The position numbers and the translations under genes were made by a program. Below are positions 14,731 to 23,561 of a DNA stretch of 64,000 nucleotides, in pieces. The notes beneath the pieces were generated by a model. The model searched no databases and had not been told where the DNA came from. It was given only the letters and a program-made list of their open reading frames with translations. The DNA is taken from positions 1-64,000 of the forward strand of contig NZ_FODR01000016.1 in NCBI RefSeq assembly GCF_900110415.1, given 5' to 3'. The first letter of the stretch is position 1, and each line of letters opens with the position of its first letter. Source of the stretch: Mucilaginibacter sp. OK283. GTDB lineage: Bacteria > Bacteroidota > Bacteroidia > Sphingobacteriales > Sphingobacteriaceae.

Positions 14731-17202
14731 GTTTAAAACAGGTTTTGTTTCTTCCTTAACCGTAAGGCCAAGCGGTTCGCTCACCTTTTCATCCAGCAAT
14801 GCAAGCTTAATCACATCGCGCATATCGGTTACGTAATGGAAATTCAAATCTTTTATATAATCCTCTTTAATTTCCAGGATATCTTTCTGGTTTGATTTAC
14901 ATAGGATGATCTCTTTGATATTGGCGCGCTTCGCCGCGAGTATTTTTTCCCTGATACCGCCAACAGCCAAAACGCGGCCGCGCAGGGTTATCTCGCCTGT
15001 CATGGCCAGGTTGGGTTTTACTTTGCGTTGCGTAAATGCCGAAACCAGGGCTGTGAGCATGGTGATGCCTGCAGATGGGCCATCCTTTGGCGTAGCGCCT
15101 GCCGGTACGTGCACATGCACGTCCCAAAGGTCAAAAAGTTTAGGGTTGATGTCAAAATAACCGGCATGGGCCCTTAAATAAGCCAGTGCAATGGTTACCG
15201 ATTCTTTCATCACATCGCCCAGGCTGCCGGTAAGCGTTAAACGGCCTTTGCCGGGGCTTAAGCTTGCTTCGATGAACAGGATATCGCCGCCAACCGATGT
15301 CCAGGCCAGGCCTGTTACAACGCCGGCTACATCATTGCCTTCGTAAAGATCTTTGTCGAATATAGGCGCACCCAATATTTTTTCGATATCTTTTTTATTT
15401 ACCGCCGGATTGTAAGGCTCTTCCAAAGCGATGTTTTTGGCAATGCCACGCACTACCGAACCTATCTTTTTCTCCAATGCACGTACGCCAGATTCACGGG
15501 TATAATCAACAATGATTTTTTCCAGGATTTCGCTTTTAAGGGCAATGTCCTTTAATTTCAGGCCATGTGCGTCGCGTTGTTTGGGTACAAGGTGTTGTTT
15601 GGCAATTTCTATTTTTTCTTCGATGGTGTAGCCGTTCACCTCAATAATCTCCATCCTATCTAATAATGCAGGCTGGATACTACTCAGGGAGTTGGCAGTT
15701 GCAATAAACATTACGTTGGATAGGTCGAAGTCCATCTCAACGTAGTGATCATAAAAAGTGCTGTTTTGTTCGGGGTCAAGCACTTCCAGTAAAGCCGAAG
15801 ATGGGTCTCCGCGGAAATCGTTTCCTACTTTATCAATCTCGTCTAAAATAAAAACAGGATTTGCCGCGCCTGCTTTTTTCACCGATTGGATGATGCGGCC
15901 CGGCATTGCGCCAATATAAGTTTTACGGTGGCCACGAATCTCGGCTTCGTCGCGGATACCGCCCAAAGCCATGCGCACATATTTGCGGCCCAAAGCCTTG
16001 GCGATAGATTTACCCAGCGAGGTTTTACCAACTCCGGGAGGGCCAACCAGGCAAAGGATGGGGGCTTTCATGTCGCGCTTTAACTTAAGCACGGCCAGGT
16101 ATTCAATAATGCGTTGTTTAACCTTATCCAGTCCAAAATGGTCTTTATCCAAAACCTTTTGGGCGCGTTTCAGGTCGAAGTTATCTTTAGTAAACTCGTT
16201 CCATGGCAAATCAAGCAATAACTCCAGGTAATTTATCTGTACCGAGTAATCTGCCGCTGCAGGGTTGGTGCGGGCAAGCTTCTCCAGCTCTTTGGTAAAA
16301 TGATCTTTAACCTCTTTAGCCCATTTCTTTTTAACAGCACGCTGTCGTAAGCTCTCTATCTCTAAATCAGGAGAATTACCGCCCAACTCTTCCTGTATGG
16401 TTTTAAGCTGTTGATTTAAAAAATAATCACGTTGCTGTTTATCCAAATCAACGCGCACCTTGCTTTGGATCTGGTTTTTTAACTCCAGCATCTGCAAATC
16501 AAGAGTAAGATGCTCTAATACCAGGTTAATCCTTTCGCGCAAACTGGCAACTTCCAACAGGCGTTGCTTGGCCGCCATATCGGCATTCATGTTTGATGAT
16601 ATAAAGTTGATCAAAAATGAAGTGCTCTCAATATTGCGGATAGCTATGCCGGCTTCGCTGGGGATATTTGGCGATAGCTGGATAATATTCATGGCCATGT
16701 CTTTTATAGACGATACCATGGCCTTAAATTCTTTATCCTCTTTTATTTTGGTTTCGTGAAAAGGCTCAACGGTTGCTTTAATATAGGGTTCTGACTGAAC
16801 CTCATCTTTTAAAACAAAACGTTTTTTACCCTGCAAAATAACTGTGGTGTTACCGTCGGGCATTTGCAGCATTTTGATGATGAGCGCAATGGTACCAACT
16901 TTATTCAATTGGTTAAAATTGGGGTCTTCAATACCCACATCCTGTTGCGCAACTACCCCAATCATCCGGTTGCCTTTATTGGCATCACGAATAAGTTTGA
17001 TTGATTTGTCGCGGCCAACGGTTATCGGGATAACAACCCCGGGAAACAGCACAGTATTACGCAGCGGCAGAATGGCCAGTAAATCAGGCAATTGCTCGTT
17101 GTTCATTTCCTCTTCGTCTTCGGTAGACATTAAAGGAAAAAACTCCGAGTCTTCATTTATAACCGGTAAAGCATTTTTAAAATCGAATGGATCGAAACTC
17201 AT
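14728..17202 (-). CDS. lon: ATP-dependent protease Lon
   Basis: 824 residues with all LonA parts: N-terminal substrate-binding domain (L-P-L-R-N-T-V-L-F-P-G), coiled-coil middle, AAA+ module with Walker A around K393 (G-P-P-G-V-G-K-T) and Walker B (F-I-L-D-E-I-D-K), and C-terminal protease with the Ser710-Lys753 dyad (D-G-P-S-A-G and G-I-R-E-K). Degrades misfolded and regulatory proteins in the cytoplasm. An inverted repeat with a 9-nt spacer lies about 40 bp upstream of the start. The gene is monocistronic. Confidence 0.98.
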   Translation of the reverse strand: MSFDPFDFKNALPVINEDSEFFPLMSTEDEEEMNNEQLPDLLAILPLRNTVLFPGVVIPITVGRDKSIKLIRDANKGNRMIGVVAQQDVGIEDPNFNQLNKVGTIALIIKMLQMPDGNTTVILQGKKRFVLKDEVQSEPYIKATVEPFHETKIKEDKEFKAMVSSIKDMAMNIIQLSPNIPSEAGIAIRNIESTSFLINFISSNMNADMAAKQRLLEVASLRERINLVLEHLTLDLQMLELKNQIQSKVRVDLDKQQRDYFLNQQLKTIQEELGGNSPDLEIESLRQRAVKKKWAKEVKDHFTKELEKLARTNPAAADYSVQINYLELLLDLPWNEFTKDNFDLKRAQKVLDKDHFGLDKVKQRIIEYLAVLKLKRDMKAPILCLVGPPGVGKTSLGKSIAKALGRKYVRMALGGIRDEAEIRGHRKTYIGAMPGRIIQSVKKAGAANPVFILDEIDKVGNDFRGDPSSALLEVLDPEQNSTFYDHYVEMDFDLSNVMFIATANSLSSIQPALLDRMEIIEVNGYTIEEKIEIAKQHLVPKQRDAHGLKLKDIALKSEILEKIIVDYTRESGVRALEKKIGSVVRGIAKNIALEEPYNPAVNKKDIEKILGAPIFDKDLYEGNDVAGVVTGLAWTSVGGDILFIEASLSPGKGRLTLTGSLGDVMKESVTIALAYLRAHAGYFDINPKLFDLWDVHVHVPAGATPKDGPSAGITMLTALVSAFTQRKVKPNLAMTGEITLRGRVLAVGGIREKILAAKRANIKEIILCKSNQKDILEIKEDYIKDLNFHYVTDMRDVIKLALLDEKVSEPLGLTVKEETKPVLN

Positions 17203-17240
17203 TAATATATTTTTTGTGTAGAAAATAACGTCATGTTGTC

Positions 17241-17261
17241 AGCCCATAAACTTATTGGGCT
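17241..17261. promoter_or_regulatory. AGCCCA-N9-TGGGCT inverted repeat upstream of lon
   Basis: Six-bp arms around the 9-nt spacer TAAACTTAT, about 40 bp upstream of the lon ATG. The spacing resembles heat-shock CIRCE operators, but the arm sequence differs. The rest of the 366-bp gap between divergent lon and the TPR gene holds only AT-rich promoter-like sequence. Confidence 0.4.
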
Positions 17262-17568
17262 TGTAATATACAGGTAAACGATGATTAAAACCTGTGTGGT
17301 ATTATGGTTCAAGAGCTGTGCCAAGTTGGGTTAATAATGAATAGCGTTTGATTTGGTGCTGTAATGGTTTGATTTTATGGTAATTGTAAATTTAACACCT
17401 ATTTTTCAAATTAACTGGATTTTGTTGTTAAAGATGAAAAAAAGTCATAGTATCGCTTTCCAGATTAAGGTACCCTGATGGAATTATTTTTAATAAATTT
17501 AATTTTGGCATAATAATTCGAAGGAATGATAGTTAATGATATACAATTTGTTCACCATTAATCCGTTG

Positions 17569-18210
17569 ATGAGGCTTTCAGTTATTTTACCATTCCTGCT
17601 ACTGTCAACCATTGAAACTACATTGGCGCAAAGCGCTTATGTAAAAATGGGGCAGCAAGCTGTTATGGATGGTGATTTCAGATCGGCAGTAGCCCACCTC
17701 GAAAAAGCCTGTATCACCGATTCTACCAATGCCAATGCTTTGTGGATGTTGGGCTATTCTTACTATCACAGCGATAACTACAAAAAATCAATAGCTGCTT
17801 ATACCCGCGTAATTGCTATAAAACCGGCTGATGCTACTGCTTACTATTACAGGGCGCGCGCAAAAAGCTACTTAGGTAGAGATAACCAAACTAAAGATGC
17901 CGATAAAGAACTATATTTATTAGGCGCCATTGTCGACCTTACCAAAGCCATATCTATCAACGACGACCCAGGCGATAGTAAATACTACCAAAACAGGGGG
18001 ATAGCCTACCGTGATTACGGCGTATTCAAACTCCAAACAAATTCCCGTTTTTATGACAGGAGCCGTGGTGTAAATTCATTAAAAGCTTCTATTGCCGATC
18101 TTGAAAAGATATTGAATGCCAACCCTGGCCGTAACGATATCGCAGCGCTTATCGATCAATCAAAAGAAAAGCTGAACCAGGCAAGTTCAACGGCAGCTAC
18201 AAAACATTAA
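17569..18210 (+). CDS. Secreted TPR-repeat protein
   Basis: 213 residues from the ATG at 17569, selected because it puts a short basic start directly before a signal peptide (cleavage near T-L-A-Q); 17536 is the longer alternative. Three TPR units span about residues 30-150 (A-L-W-M-L-G-Y-S-Y-Y-H, A-Y-Y-Y-R-A-R-A-K-S). Unlike the TPR pair at 1.4-3.5 kb it lacks their C-terminal domain. Scaffold function inferred. Confidence 0.8.
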   Translation: MRLSVILPFLLLSTIETTLAQSAYVKMGQQAVMDGDFRSAVAHLEKACITDSTNANALWMLGYSYYHSDNYKKSIAAYTRVIAIKPADATAYYYRARAKSYLGRDNQTKDADKELYLLGAIVDLTKAISINDDPGDSKYYQNRGIAYRDYGVFKLQTNSRFYDRSRGVNSLKASIADLEKILNANPGRNDIAALIDQSKEKLNQASSTAATKH

Positions 18211-18279
18211 ACCATATTGTCTTTTTTACGCCACAATTATAGGTATGTTATCGATTTATATTAAATTTGATTTGAATTT

Positions 18280-18657
18280 ATGGCGAAAAAATTTCTTACA
18301 GCGAATTATAACGACGGGGATCATAATGTTAAAGTAGGGCTCACTTTGATATTGTGGGAAGAGGATAATGTTTTTTATCAATATTCTCCAGAGTTGGATT
18401 TGACGGGATACGGTAAAACTAAAAATGAAGCAGAGGAATCTTTTCAGTACGTTTTACAAGATTTTATAAAATATACACTACACAAAGGAACTATATTTGA
18501 AGAGTTGGAAAGGCTTGGTTGGACAACTAATAAAAAGAAAAAGCGACTACACGCACCCGGAGAAGAACAACTTTTAGAAGATAATGAAACCTATAAAGAG
18601 TTGATAAATATGCCCGGCATTCTTAGGTCTACTACTGACTTTGCCCTTTCTTTATAG
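18280..18657 (+). CDS. HicB-like antitoxin candidate
   Basis: 125 residues. The N-terminal half has the HicB partial RNase-H-like pattern (strand, F-Y-Q-Y-S-P-E-L-D-L-T-G-Y-G-K-T, then helix N-E-A-E-E-S-F-Q-Y-V-L), where typical HicB reads Y-V-P-E-L-P-G-C-x-S-x-G-x-T-x-E-E-A. The C-terminus is charged and lacks an obvious HTH. It lies 3 bp upstream of a HicA-like gene, in the usual compact layout but with the antitoxin gene first. Both genes look more AT-rich than their surroundings. Toxin-antitoxin assignment is an inference from motif plus pairing. Confidence 0.6.
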   Translation: MAKKFLTANYNDGDHNVKVGLTLILWEEDNVFYQYSPELDLTGYGKTKNEAEESFQYVLQDFIKYTLHKGTIFEELERLGWTTNKKKKRLHAPGEEQLLEDNETYKELINMPGILRSTTDFALSL

Positions 18658-18660
18658 AAA

Positions 18661-18960
18661 ATGAGTACTCGTCATTTGCGTAATATTTCAATATCTCAAT
18701 TTGAATCTTTTTTAGAATTAGCACTTTGTCAGTTTAAGAAGAATGAAAAAGGGCATTGCCAGTATACCCGAGCGGATTTGAACAGACCTATCGTTTTTCA
18801 AAATCACATAGATCCTATTCCCGAATTTATTGTCAAGAATCTTTTAAGATTGTTTCCCTACAGTAAGGATGACTATTTTGATATTTTAGAAGGCACTAAA
18901 ATAGTGAACAGAAAAAGTCTCAAAGTATTTGAGTTGATAAATAAGAAGGTTTCCGATTAA
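18661..18960 (+). CDS. HicA-like toxin candidate, divergent
   Basis: 99 residues. A G-H-C-Q-Y-T segment followed by R-P-I-V-F-Q-N-H and a final helix (P-E-F-I-V-K-N-L-L-R-L-F) resembles the HicA dsRBD-like core, in which a G-S-H motif carries the catalytic His and is followed by a P-x-H-x-N-x-E-I stretch and C-terminal helix. Family membership is uncertain because the N-terminus is longer and the P-x-H motif is altered. HicA proteins are ribosome-independent mRNases. It follows the HicB-like gene by 3 bp. Confidence 0.5.
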   Translation: MSTRHLRNISISQFESFLELALCQFKKNEKGHCQYTRADLNRPIVFQNHIDPIPEFIVKNLLRLFPYSKDDYFDILEGTKIVNRKSLKVFELINKKVSD

Positions 18961-19018
18961 TTACCATTTACCTTGTGTAATGAGAGATTTCACAATCGTT
19001 TGCAAACTAAAATCGATT

Positions 19019-19579
19019 TCAACGTTTCAATACTCCTCTTATCCTATATAAATTCTTCCCCATCAATCTCACCTGCTGCGATTTCTCTATCTGGTAAACC
19101 GAATCTGGAAAGTAGCTTAATTTTTCGTGAGTTTCGTAAAGCAGGTTTTTAGTATGGTTAAATATTACAATCCATTTTACGTTATCCCCCACTTTTTTTA
19201 TCATAACCTCGGTTGTACGCAAATCGGGTGTTTTGGCCCGGTAAATAATAAGCGAATCGGTGTTTAAAACACTGTAACTGTTTTTCCAGGCCGGGCGGTT
19301 AATGTCTGAAAGAATAAAGAGGTTAAATTCCTGCCCCCAGTTGGCAATTCGTAGGGTTTTGTTTTCTGTCACTCCATTGTGGGTAACAGTTTTATCAACC
19401 TGCGGATTTAGTTTGGTTAGCCTGGCAGTATCACCTTTAAAATATCCGGCTATATCAAAATACTTAAGCGTACCGTTTGATTGCGTTTTATCGGGCCTGC
19501 AGGCTTGCAAACCCAATAAAAGCAAAATGCCACCCAACAGGGTGGCATTATAAGTTAGTTTCAGTTTATACCAATACAT
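19019..19579 (-). CDS. Putative lipoprotein overlapping the gpmI 3' end
   Basis: 186 residues, with a basic n-region, hydrophobic L-L-L-L-G-L and lipobox L-Q-A-C. The mature part is beta-rich without recognised motifs. Its ATG lies 14 bp inside gpmI, so translation is probably coupled. Conserved position would be needed to argue for a functional link; none is apparent between an exported lipoprotein and glycolysis. Confidence 0.7.
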   Translation of the reverse strand: MYWYKLKLTYNATLLGGILLLLGLQACRPDKTQSNGTLKYFDIAGYFKGDTARLTKLNPQVDKTVTHNGVTENKTLRIANWGQEFNLFILSDINRPAWKNSYSVLNTDSLIIYRAKTPDLRTTEVMIKKVGDNVKWIVIFNHTKNLLYETHEKLSYFPDSVYQIEKSQQVRLMGKNLYRIRGVLKR

Positions 19580-21089
19580 TACCGGTCATTTCCGCGGGGA
19601 TATCAACCCCAAGTATTTTTAAAATGGTAGGTGCAATGTCGCCCAGTTTGCCATCGTTTACATGGGTTACATCTTTGTCTATTATGATACATGGCACCAG
19701 GTTGGTGGTGTGGGCGGTATTTGGCGTACCATCATCGTTAATCATATAATCGGCATTACCGTGATCGGCAATGATGATAAAGCTATAGCCATTGGCTAAA
19801 CCAGCCTCAACAACCGCTTTTGTACAGGCATCTGCTGTCTCGGCAGCTTTAACAACGGCGCTAAAAACACCGGTGTGCCCAACCATATCGGTATTGGCAA
19901 AGTTCAGGCAAACAAAATCAGGCCAGCCGCTTTCCAGTTCAGGAATGATAGCATCGCGAATGCCTGCCGCGCTCATCTCTGGTTGCAAATCATAAGTTGC
20001 CACTTTGGGCGATGGCACCAGCAAACGTTTTTCGTTATCAAATTCGCGCTCGCGTCCGCCAGAGAAGAAGAAAGTTACGTGTGGGTATTTTTCGGTCTCG
20101 GCAATGCGGATCTGCGTTTTGCCTGCATTCTGCAAAATTTCGCCTAATGTTTTGGTCAGGTCTTCTTTATTAAAAACCACCTGTACGTTTTTAAATGTTT
20201 CATCATATGGCGTCATAGTGATGTAACGGATATTCAACGGGTGCAGGTTATACTCCGGGAACGACTTTTGGGTTAACGCCAGGCTAATCTCGCGGCCTCT
20301 GTCTGTACGGAAGTTAAAGCAGATAATAACATCGCCATCTTTTATAACAGCCAAAGGCTTACCATCGGCATCAACCCTTACTATTGGTTTTATAAATTCG
20401 TCGGTAACACCCTCTTCGTATGATTTTTTGATCAGGTCGGTGATGTGTTGCGTGGCTTCACCTTCACCTTTAACCATAAGGTCGTAAGCCAGTTTAACGC
20501 GTTCCCAGCGGTTATCGCGGTCCATCGCATAATATCTGCCTATGGCGGTGGCAATTTGTGCAGACGTACCCGCTATATGTTTTTCCAGTTCGGTAATAAA
20601 ACCTAAGCCCGATTTAGGGTCGGTATCGCGTCCGTCTAAAAAAGCATGAATAAATACATTGTTTACATCCAGCTGTTTTGCTGCATCGCAAAGGCCCTTT
20701 ACATGCCTGATGTGTGAGTGTACACCACCATCAGATACTAAACCGATGAAGTGAACATCCTTATTGTTTTGTTTGGCATATTCAAAAGCATCTTTTAAAA
20801 CCGGAATGGTGGGTAATTCGTTATCATCAACCGCTTTATGAATGCGGCCTAATTCCTGGTAAACTACCCGGCCTGCGCCAAGGTTCATGTGTCCAACTTC
20901 GGAGTTGCCCATTTGTCCGGCGGGTAAACCTACCGCCATACCCGAAGCTTCCAGTTTGGAGTTTGGATAAGTTTGCAGCATCATGTCAACAAAAGGAGTG
21001 TTGGCGGCAAGTATAGCGTTCGATTGATCGTTACGGCCGTAACCCCAGCCATCGAGGATAATTAATGCGAGTTTTTTTTTATTTTCCAC
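19566..21089 (-). CDS. gpmI: 2,3-bisphosphoglycerate-independent phosphoglycerate mutase
   Basis: 507 residues, the normal length for the iPGM family; interconverts 3- and 2-phosphoglycerate in glycolysis. Family motifs: L-I-I-L-D-G-W-G-Y-G (metal Asp), G-N-S-E-V-G-H-M-N (phospho-Ser), F-L-D-G-R-D-T-D-P, C-F-N-F-R-T-D-R-G-R and the C-terminal D-H-G-N-A-D metal site. The start codon is GTG, five bases after a TATATTTG -7 element, so the message should be nearly leaderless. Confidence 0.97.
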   Translation of the reverse strand: MENKKKLALIILDGWGYGRNDQSNAILAANTPFVDMMLQTYPNSKLEASGMAVGLPAGQMGNSEVGHMNLGAGRVVYQELGRIHKAVDDNELPTIPVLKDAFEYAKQNNKDVHFIGLVSDGGVHSHIRHVKGLCDAAKQLDVNNVFIHAFLDGRDTDPKSGLGFITELEKHIAGTSAQIATAIGRYYAMDRDNRWERVKLAYDLMVKGEGEATQHITDLIKKSYEEGVTDEFIKPIVRVDADGKPLAVIKDGDVIICFNFRTDRGREISLALTQKSFPEYNLHPLNIRYITMTPYDETFKNVQVVFNKEDLTKTLGEILQNAGKTQIRIAETEKYPHVTFFFSGGREREFDNEKRLLVPSPKVATYDLQPEMSAAGIRDAIIPELESGWPDFVCLNFANTDMVGHTGVFSAVVKAAETADACTKAVVEAGLANGYSFIIIADHGNADYMINDDGTPNTAHTTNLVPCIIIDKDVTHVNDGKLGDIAPTILKILGVDIPAEMTGNVLV

Positions 21090-21093
21090 ATTG

Positions 21094-21101
21094 CAAATAT
21101 A
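21094..21101 (-). promoter_or_regulatory. TAnnTTTG -7 element, gpmI
   Basis: TATATTTG on the minus strand, ending 4 bp before the GTG start at 21089. Predicts a leaderless or near-leaderless transcript. Confidence 0.6.
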
Positions 21102-21275
21102 AATGCAACAATGTACTTATGGCTATAAATTTTGAATTTAGATTTATACTTGCACCGTGCTGATTGTTAAGATAATAATTGAAGGCAAAAACAGTTATAT
21201 CTGAACATCGCGCAGAAAAATCACCCTCTTTTTTGTCAAATGTAACTTTAAACCGTTTTTTCACGTATTTATGAT

Positions 21276-21674
21276 ATGAAGTTACTTTACCTGTCGTCGT
21301 TTTTAATTTTGTTGCTGATGCCTGGCAGGGTAGCGGCCGATGCCATGGATAATGTGGCTAATTTGATAAAGCAGGGTAACAGTAAAGAAATTGGTAAGCT
21401 GTTTGCCCCAATCGTAGAGATGTCGGTGATGGCCGAAGAACAATCATATCCACAAAACCAGGCCACATCGGTGCTCAGCGATTTTTTTACTAAGCATAAG
21501 CCGCAAACAATAAAGTTGCTACACAAAGTGAACTCCAGCGCCAGCATTCAGTTTGGCGTATATATTTTAACCACCGCCGATAAACAGGAATACCGCATTG
21601 CCTTTACCCTGAAAGATGTTGGCGGCACCATGCGCATCATCGAATTGGGAATTGAGGACGAGAAGGTGAAGTAA
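21276..21674 (+). CDS. DUF4783 family secreted protein
   Basis: 132 residues, signal peptide (cleavage near V-A-A-D), then a compact domain of NTF2-like appearance (I-K-Q-G-N-S-K-E-I-G-K-L-F, then strands ending in R-I-I-E-L-G-I). Matches DUF4783 proteins, which in this phylum are commonly encoded just before nadC, as here. Function unknown. Confidence 0.8.
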   Translation: MKLLYLSSFLILLLMPGRVAADAMDNVANLIKQGNSKEIGKLFAPIVEMSVMAEEQSYPQNQATSVLSDFFTKHKPQTIKLLHKVNSSASIQFGVYILTTADKQEYRIAFTLKDVGGTMRIIELGIEDEKVK

Positions 21675-21678
21675 ATGT

Positions 21679-21900
21679 GCAAATTTCAGATATGCAGATG
21701 ATTTTTTGATTGATTAGATTGTTTTCTGAACGGCGATTACGCAGATTAATGGATTAATCAGATGTCATCCAGCGTAAAAAATCCGGGAATCTAATAAATC
21801 CGCTTAATCAGGGTTCAGACATATTCATCTGCACATCTGGAATTTGAAATCTGCACATCTAAAATTTGCACATTATCTTTTCATCTGCACATCTGAAAAA
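21679..21900. repeat. Nested repeat region upstream of nadC
   Basis: Outer part: GCAAATTTCAGATATGCAGATGA near 21680-21702 is inverted relative to the ATCTGCACATCTG-rich stretch at 21830-21897, which repeats ATCTGCACATCT/ATTTGCAC words. Inner part (21712-21822): GATTAGATT...CAGATTAATGGATTAATC opposes AATCTAATAAATCCGCTTAATC. The same ATCTGCACATCTGAAAA word lies directly before the start codon of the class IV aminotransferase gene at 44.45 kb. Confidence 0.7.
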
Positions 21901-21904
21901 TCAC

Positions 21905-21912
21905 TACTTTTG
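21905..21912 (+). promoter_or_regulatory. TAnnTTTG -7 element, nadC
   Basis: TACTTTTG exact match, 21 bp before the proposed TTG start at 21934. It lies inside the longer open frame, supporting the later start. Confidence 0.6.
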
Positions 21913-21933
21913 GGGCTTAAAAAAGTAATTATC

Positions 21934-22779
21934 TTGGATAAAGAACTTGTTGACCAGTTTATAATTAATGCTTTACAAGAGGATGTTGGCGATGGTGATC
22001 ATACTTCCTTATCAACCATTCCTGCCGATACTACAGGCAAAGCACAACTTTTGGTAAAAGATGAAGGCATCTTAGCCGGTGTCGAATTAGCTATTGAGAT
22101 ATTTAAAATAGTAGACCCTAACCTTAAAGTAACCCTTTTTTTGCAGGATGGCGCTGTTGTTAAGTATAAGGATGTAGCGTTTGAGGTAGAAGGCAGTGCC
22201 CGCAGCATCCTGCTTGCCGAGCGTTTGGTACTGAATTGTATGCAACGAATGTCGGGAATTGCTACAAAAACCCACGAGATAGTTGATTTGCTGAAAGGCA
22301 CCAATACAAAAGTTTTAGATACCCGTAAAACAACACCAGGCTTGCGCTATCTTGAAAAATGGGCCGTAAAAATAGGTGGCGGTGTAAATCATCGGTTTGG
22401 TTTGTATGATATGATATTGATTAAAGACAATCATGTTGACTACGCCGGTGGTATACGGCAAGCTATTGAAAGTGCAAATCAGTATCTTTCAGATCATCAT
22501 AAAAAACTTGCCATCGAAATTGAGGTGCGTAACCTGGAAGAGTTGGAAGAGGTATTGCAAACCGGCAACATAAACCGTATCTTGTTAGACAACTTTAACT
22601 TCGCCGAACTGCGGCAGGCGGTTAATATTATTAATGGCCGGTTTATAACCGAGGCATCGGGTGGTATAACAATTGATACTATACGCGAATATGCTGATTG
22701 CGGAGTTGATTATATCTCTGTTGGTGCGCTCACGCATTCGGTAAAAAGCCTCGACCTTAGTTTAAAGGCTGTTAAGTAA
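21934..22779 (+). CDS. nadC: Nicotinate-nucleotide pyrophosphorylase (carboxylating)
   Basis: 281 residues from a TTG at 21934. The open frame extends back to 21844, but those codons cover repeat sequence and the promoter, and the family starts at D-K-E-L-V-D-Q-F-I. Quinolinate phosphoribosyltransferase motifs: E-D-V-G-D-G-D-H-T-S, L-N-C-M-Q-R-M-S-G-I-A-T, D-T-R-K-T-T-P-G-L-R, K-D-N-H and the final S-G-G-I. Makes nicotinate mononucleotide from quinolinate in de novo NAD synthesis. Confidence 0.96.
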   Translation: MDKELVDQFIINALQEDVGDGDHTSLSTIPADTTGKAQLLVKDEGILAGVELAIEIFKIVDPNLKVTLFLQDGAVVKYKDVAFEVEGSARSILLAERLVLNCMQRMSGIATKTHEIVDLLKGTNTKVLDTRKTTPGLRYLEKWAVKIGGGVNHRFGLYDMILIKDNHVDYAGGIRQAIESANQYLSDHHKKLAIEIEVRNLEELEEVLQTGNINRILLDNFNFAELRQAVNIINGRFITEASGGITIDTIREYADCGVDYISVGALTHSVKSLDLSLKAVK

Positions 22780-22908
22780 ATTAATTGTTTATCGTTGTTG
22801 TAAACATTTGAGTTAAAGCCGGGCTATCAAAATCTGGCTATTAAAGCACTGCGTTTAAATTATGATTAGAGTTTTAGTACGGTATCAATTTTGTAATATT
22901 GCAGGTAA

Positions 22909-23556
22909 ATGATCAACGTATACTCAGTTTCGGCGCTCATCCTTGCTTATCTCTGCGGGTCTATCCCAACGGCTGTTTGGATCGGCCTGGCGTTTTATGA
23001 TATTGATGTAAGGGAGTATGGCAGCGGTAACGCAGGGGCAACCAACACCTTTAGGGTATTGGGCAAACAGGCCGGTATTCCTGTAATGCTGCTTGATATC
23101 TTAAAAGGATGGACAGCTACCAACCTTGCTTTCTTTATCGGTATTTCTACCACCGGGCCTTACAATTCTGCAAGCTATATGAATTACGCACTGGCTTTAG
23201 GTGTGGCTGCGGTTATGGGTCACTTGTTTCCGATATTTGCAGGTTTTAGGGGTGGCAAAGGCGTTGCTACTTTATTTGGAATGATTTTGGCTATACATTT
23301 GCACGCCGCTTTATTGTGCGTGTTGGTGTTTGTGGTGGTGTTGTTGCTTACAAAGTATGTGTCGCTTAGCTCAATTGCCGCGGCTTTTACATATCCTATA
23401 GGCGTTTCGTTTGTGTTCCCTACCTCTATAAGGTCGGTTGTTATATACGGGATGTGTATTTGCTTGCTAATTTTGGTAACCCATCAAAAAAATATCGAAC
23501 GCTTATTAAAGGGCACCGAATCGAAAGTTAATTTTTTAAAGAAAAAAGCTGCCTAA
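22909..23556 (+). CDS. plsY: Acyl-phosphate:glycerol-3-phosphate acyltransferase
   Basis: 215 residues, five to seven membrane helices. PlsY motifs: Y-L-x-G-S-I-P near the N-terminus, G-S-G-N-A-G-A-T-N-T-x-R and the F-x-G-F-R-G-G-K-G-V-A-T loop. Transfers an acyl group from acyl-phosphate to glycerol-3-phosphate, the first step of membrane phospholipid synthesis. Followed 5 bp later by the M48 peptidase, probably one transcript. Confidence 0.96.
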   Translation: MINVYSVSALILAYLCGSIPTAVWIGLAFYDIDVREYGSGNAGATNTFRVLGKQAGIPVMLLDILKGWTATNLAFFIGISTTGPYNSASYMNYALALGVAAVMGHLFPIFAGFRGGKGVATLFGMILAIHLHAALLCVLVFVVVLLLTKYVSLSSIAAAFTYPIGVSFVFPTSIRSVVIYGMCICLLILVTHQKNIERLLKGTESKVNFLKKKAA

Positions 23557-23561
23557 TCATT

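Noticed and set aside
21844..21933. 30-codon upstream extension of nadC
   Set aside because: These codons cover repeat words and a -7 promoter element; the family starts at D-K-E-L.
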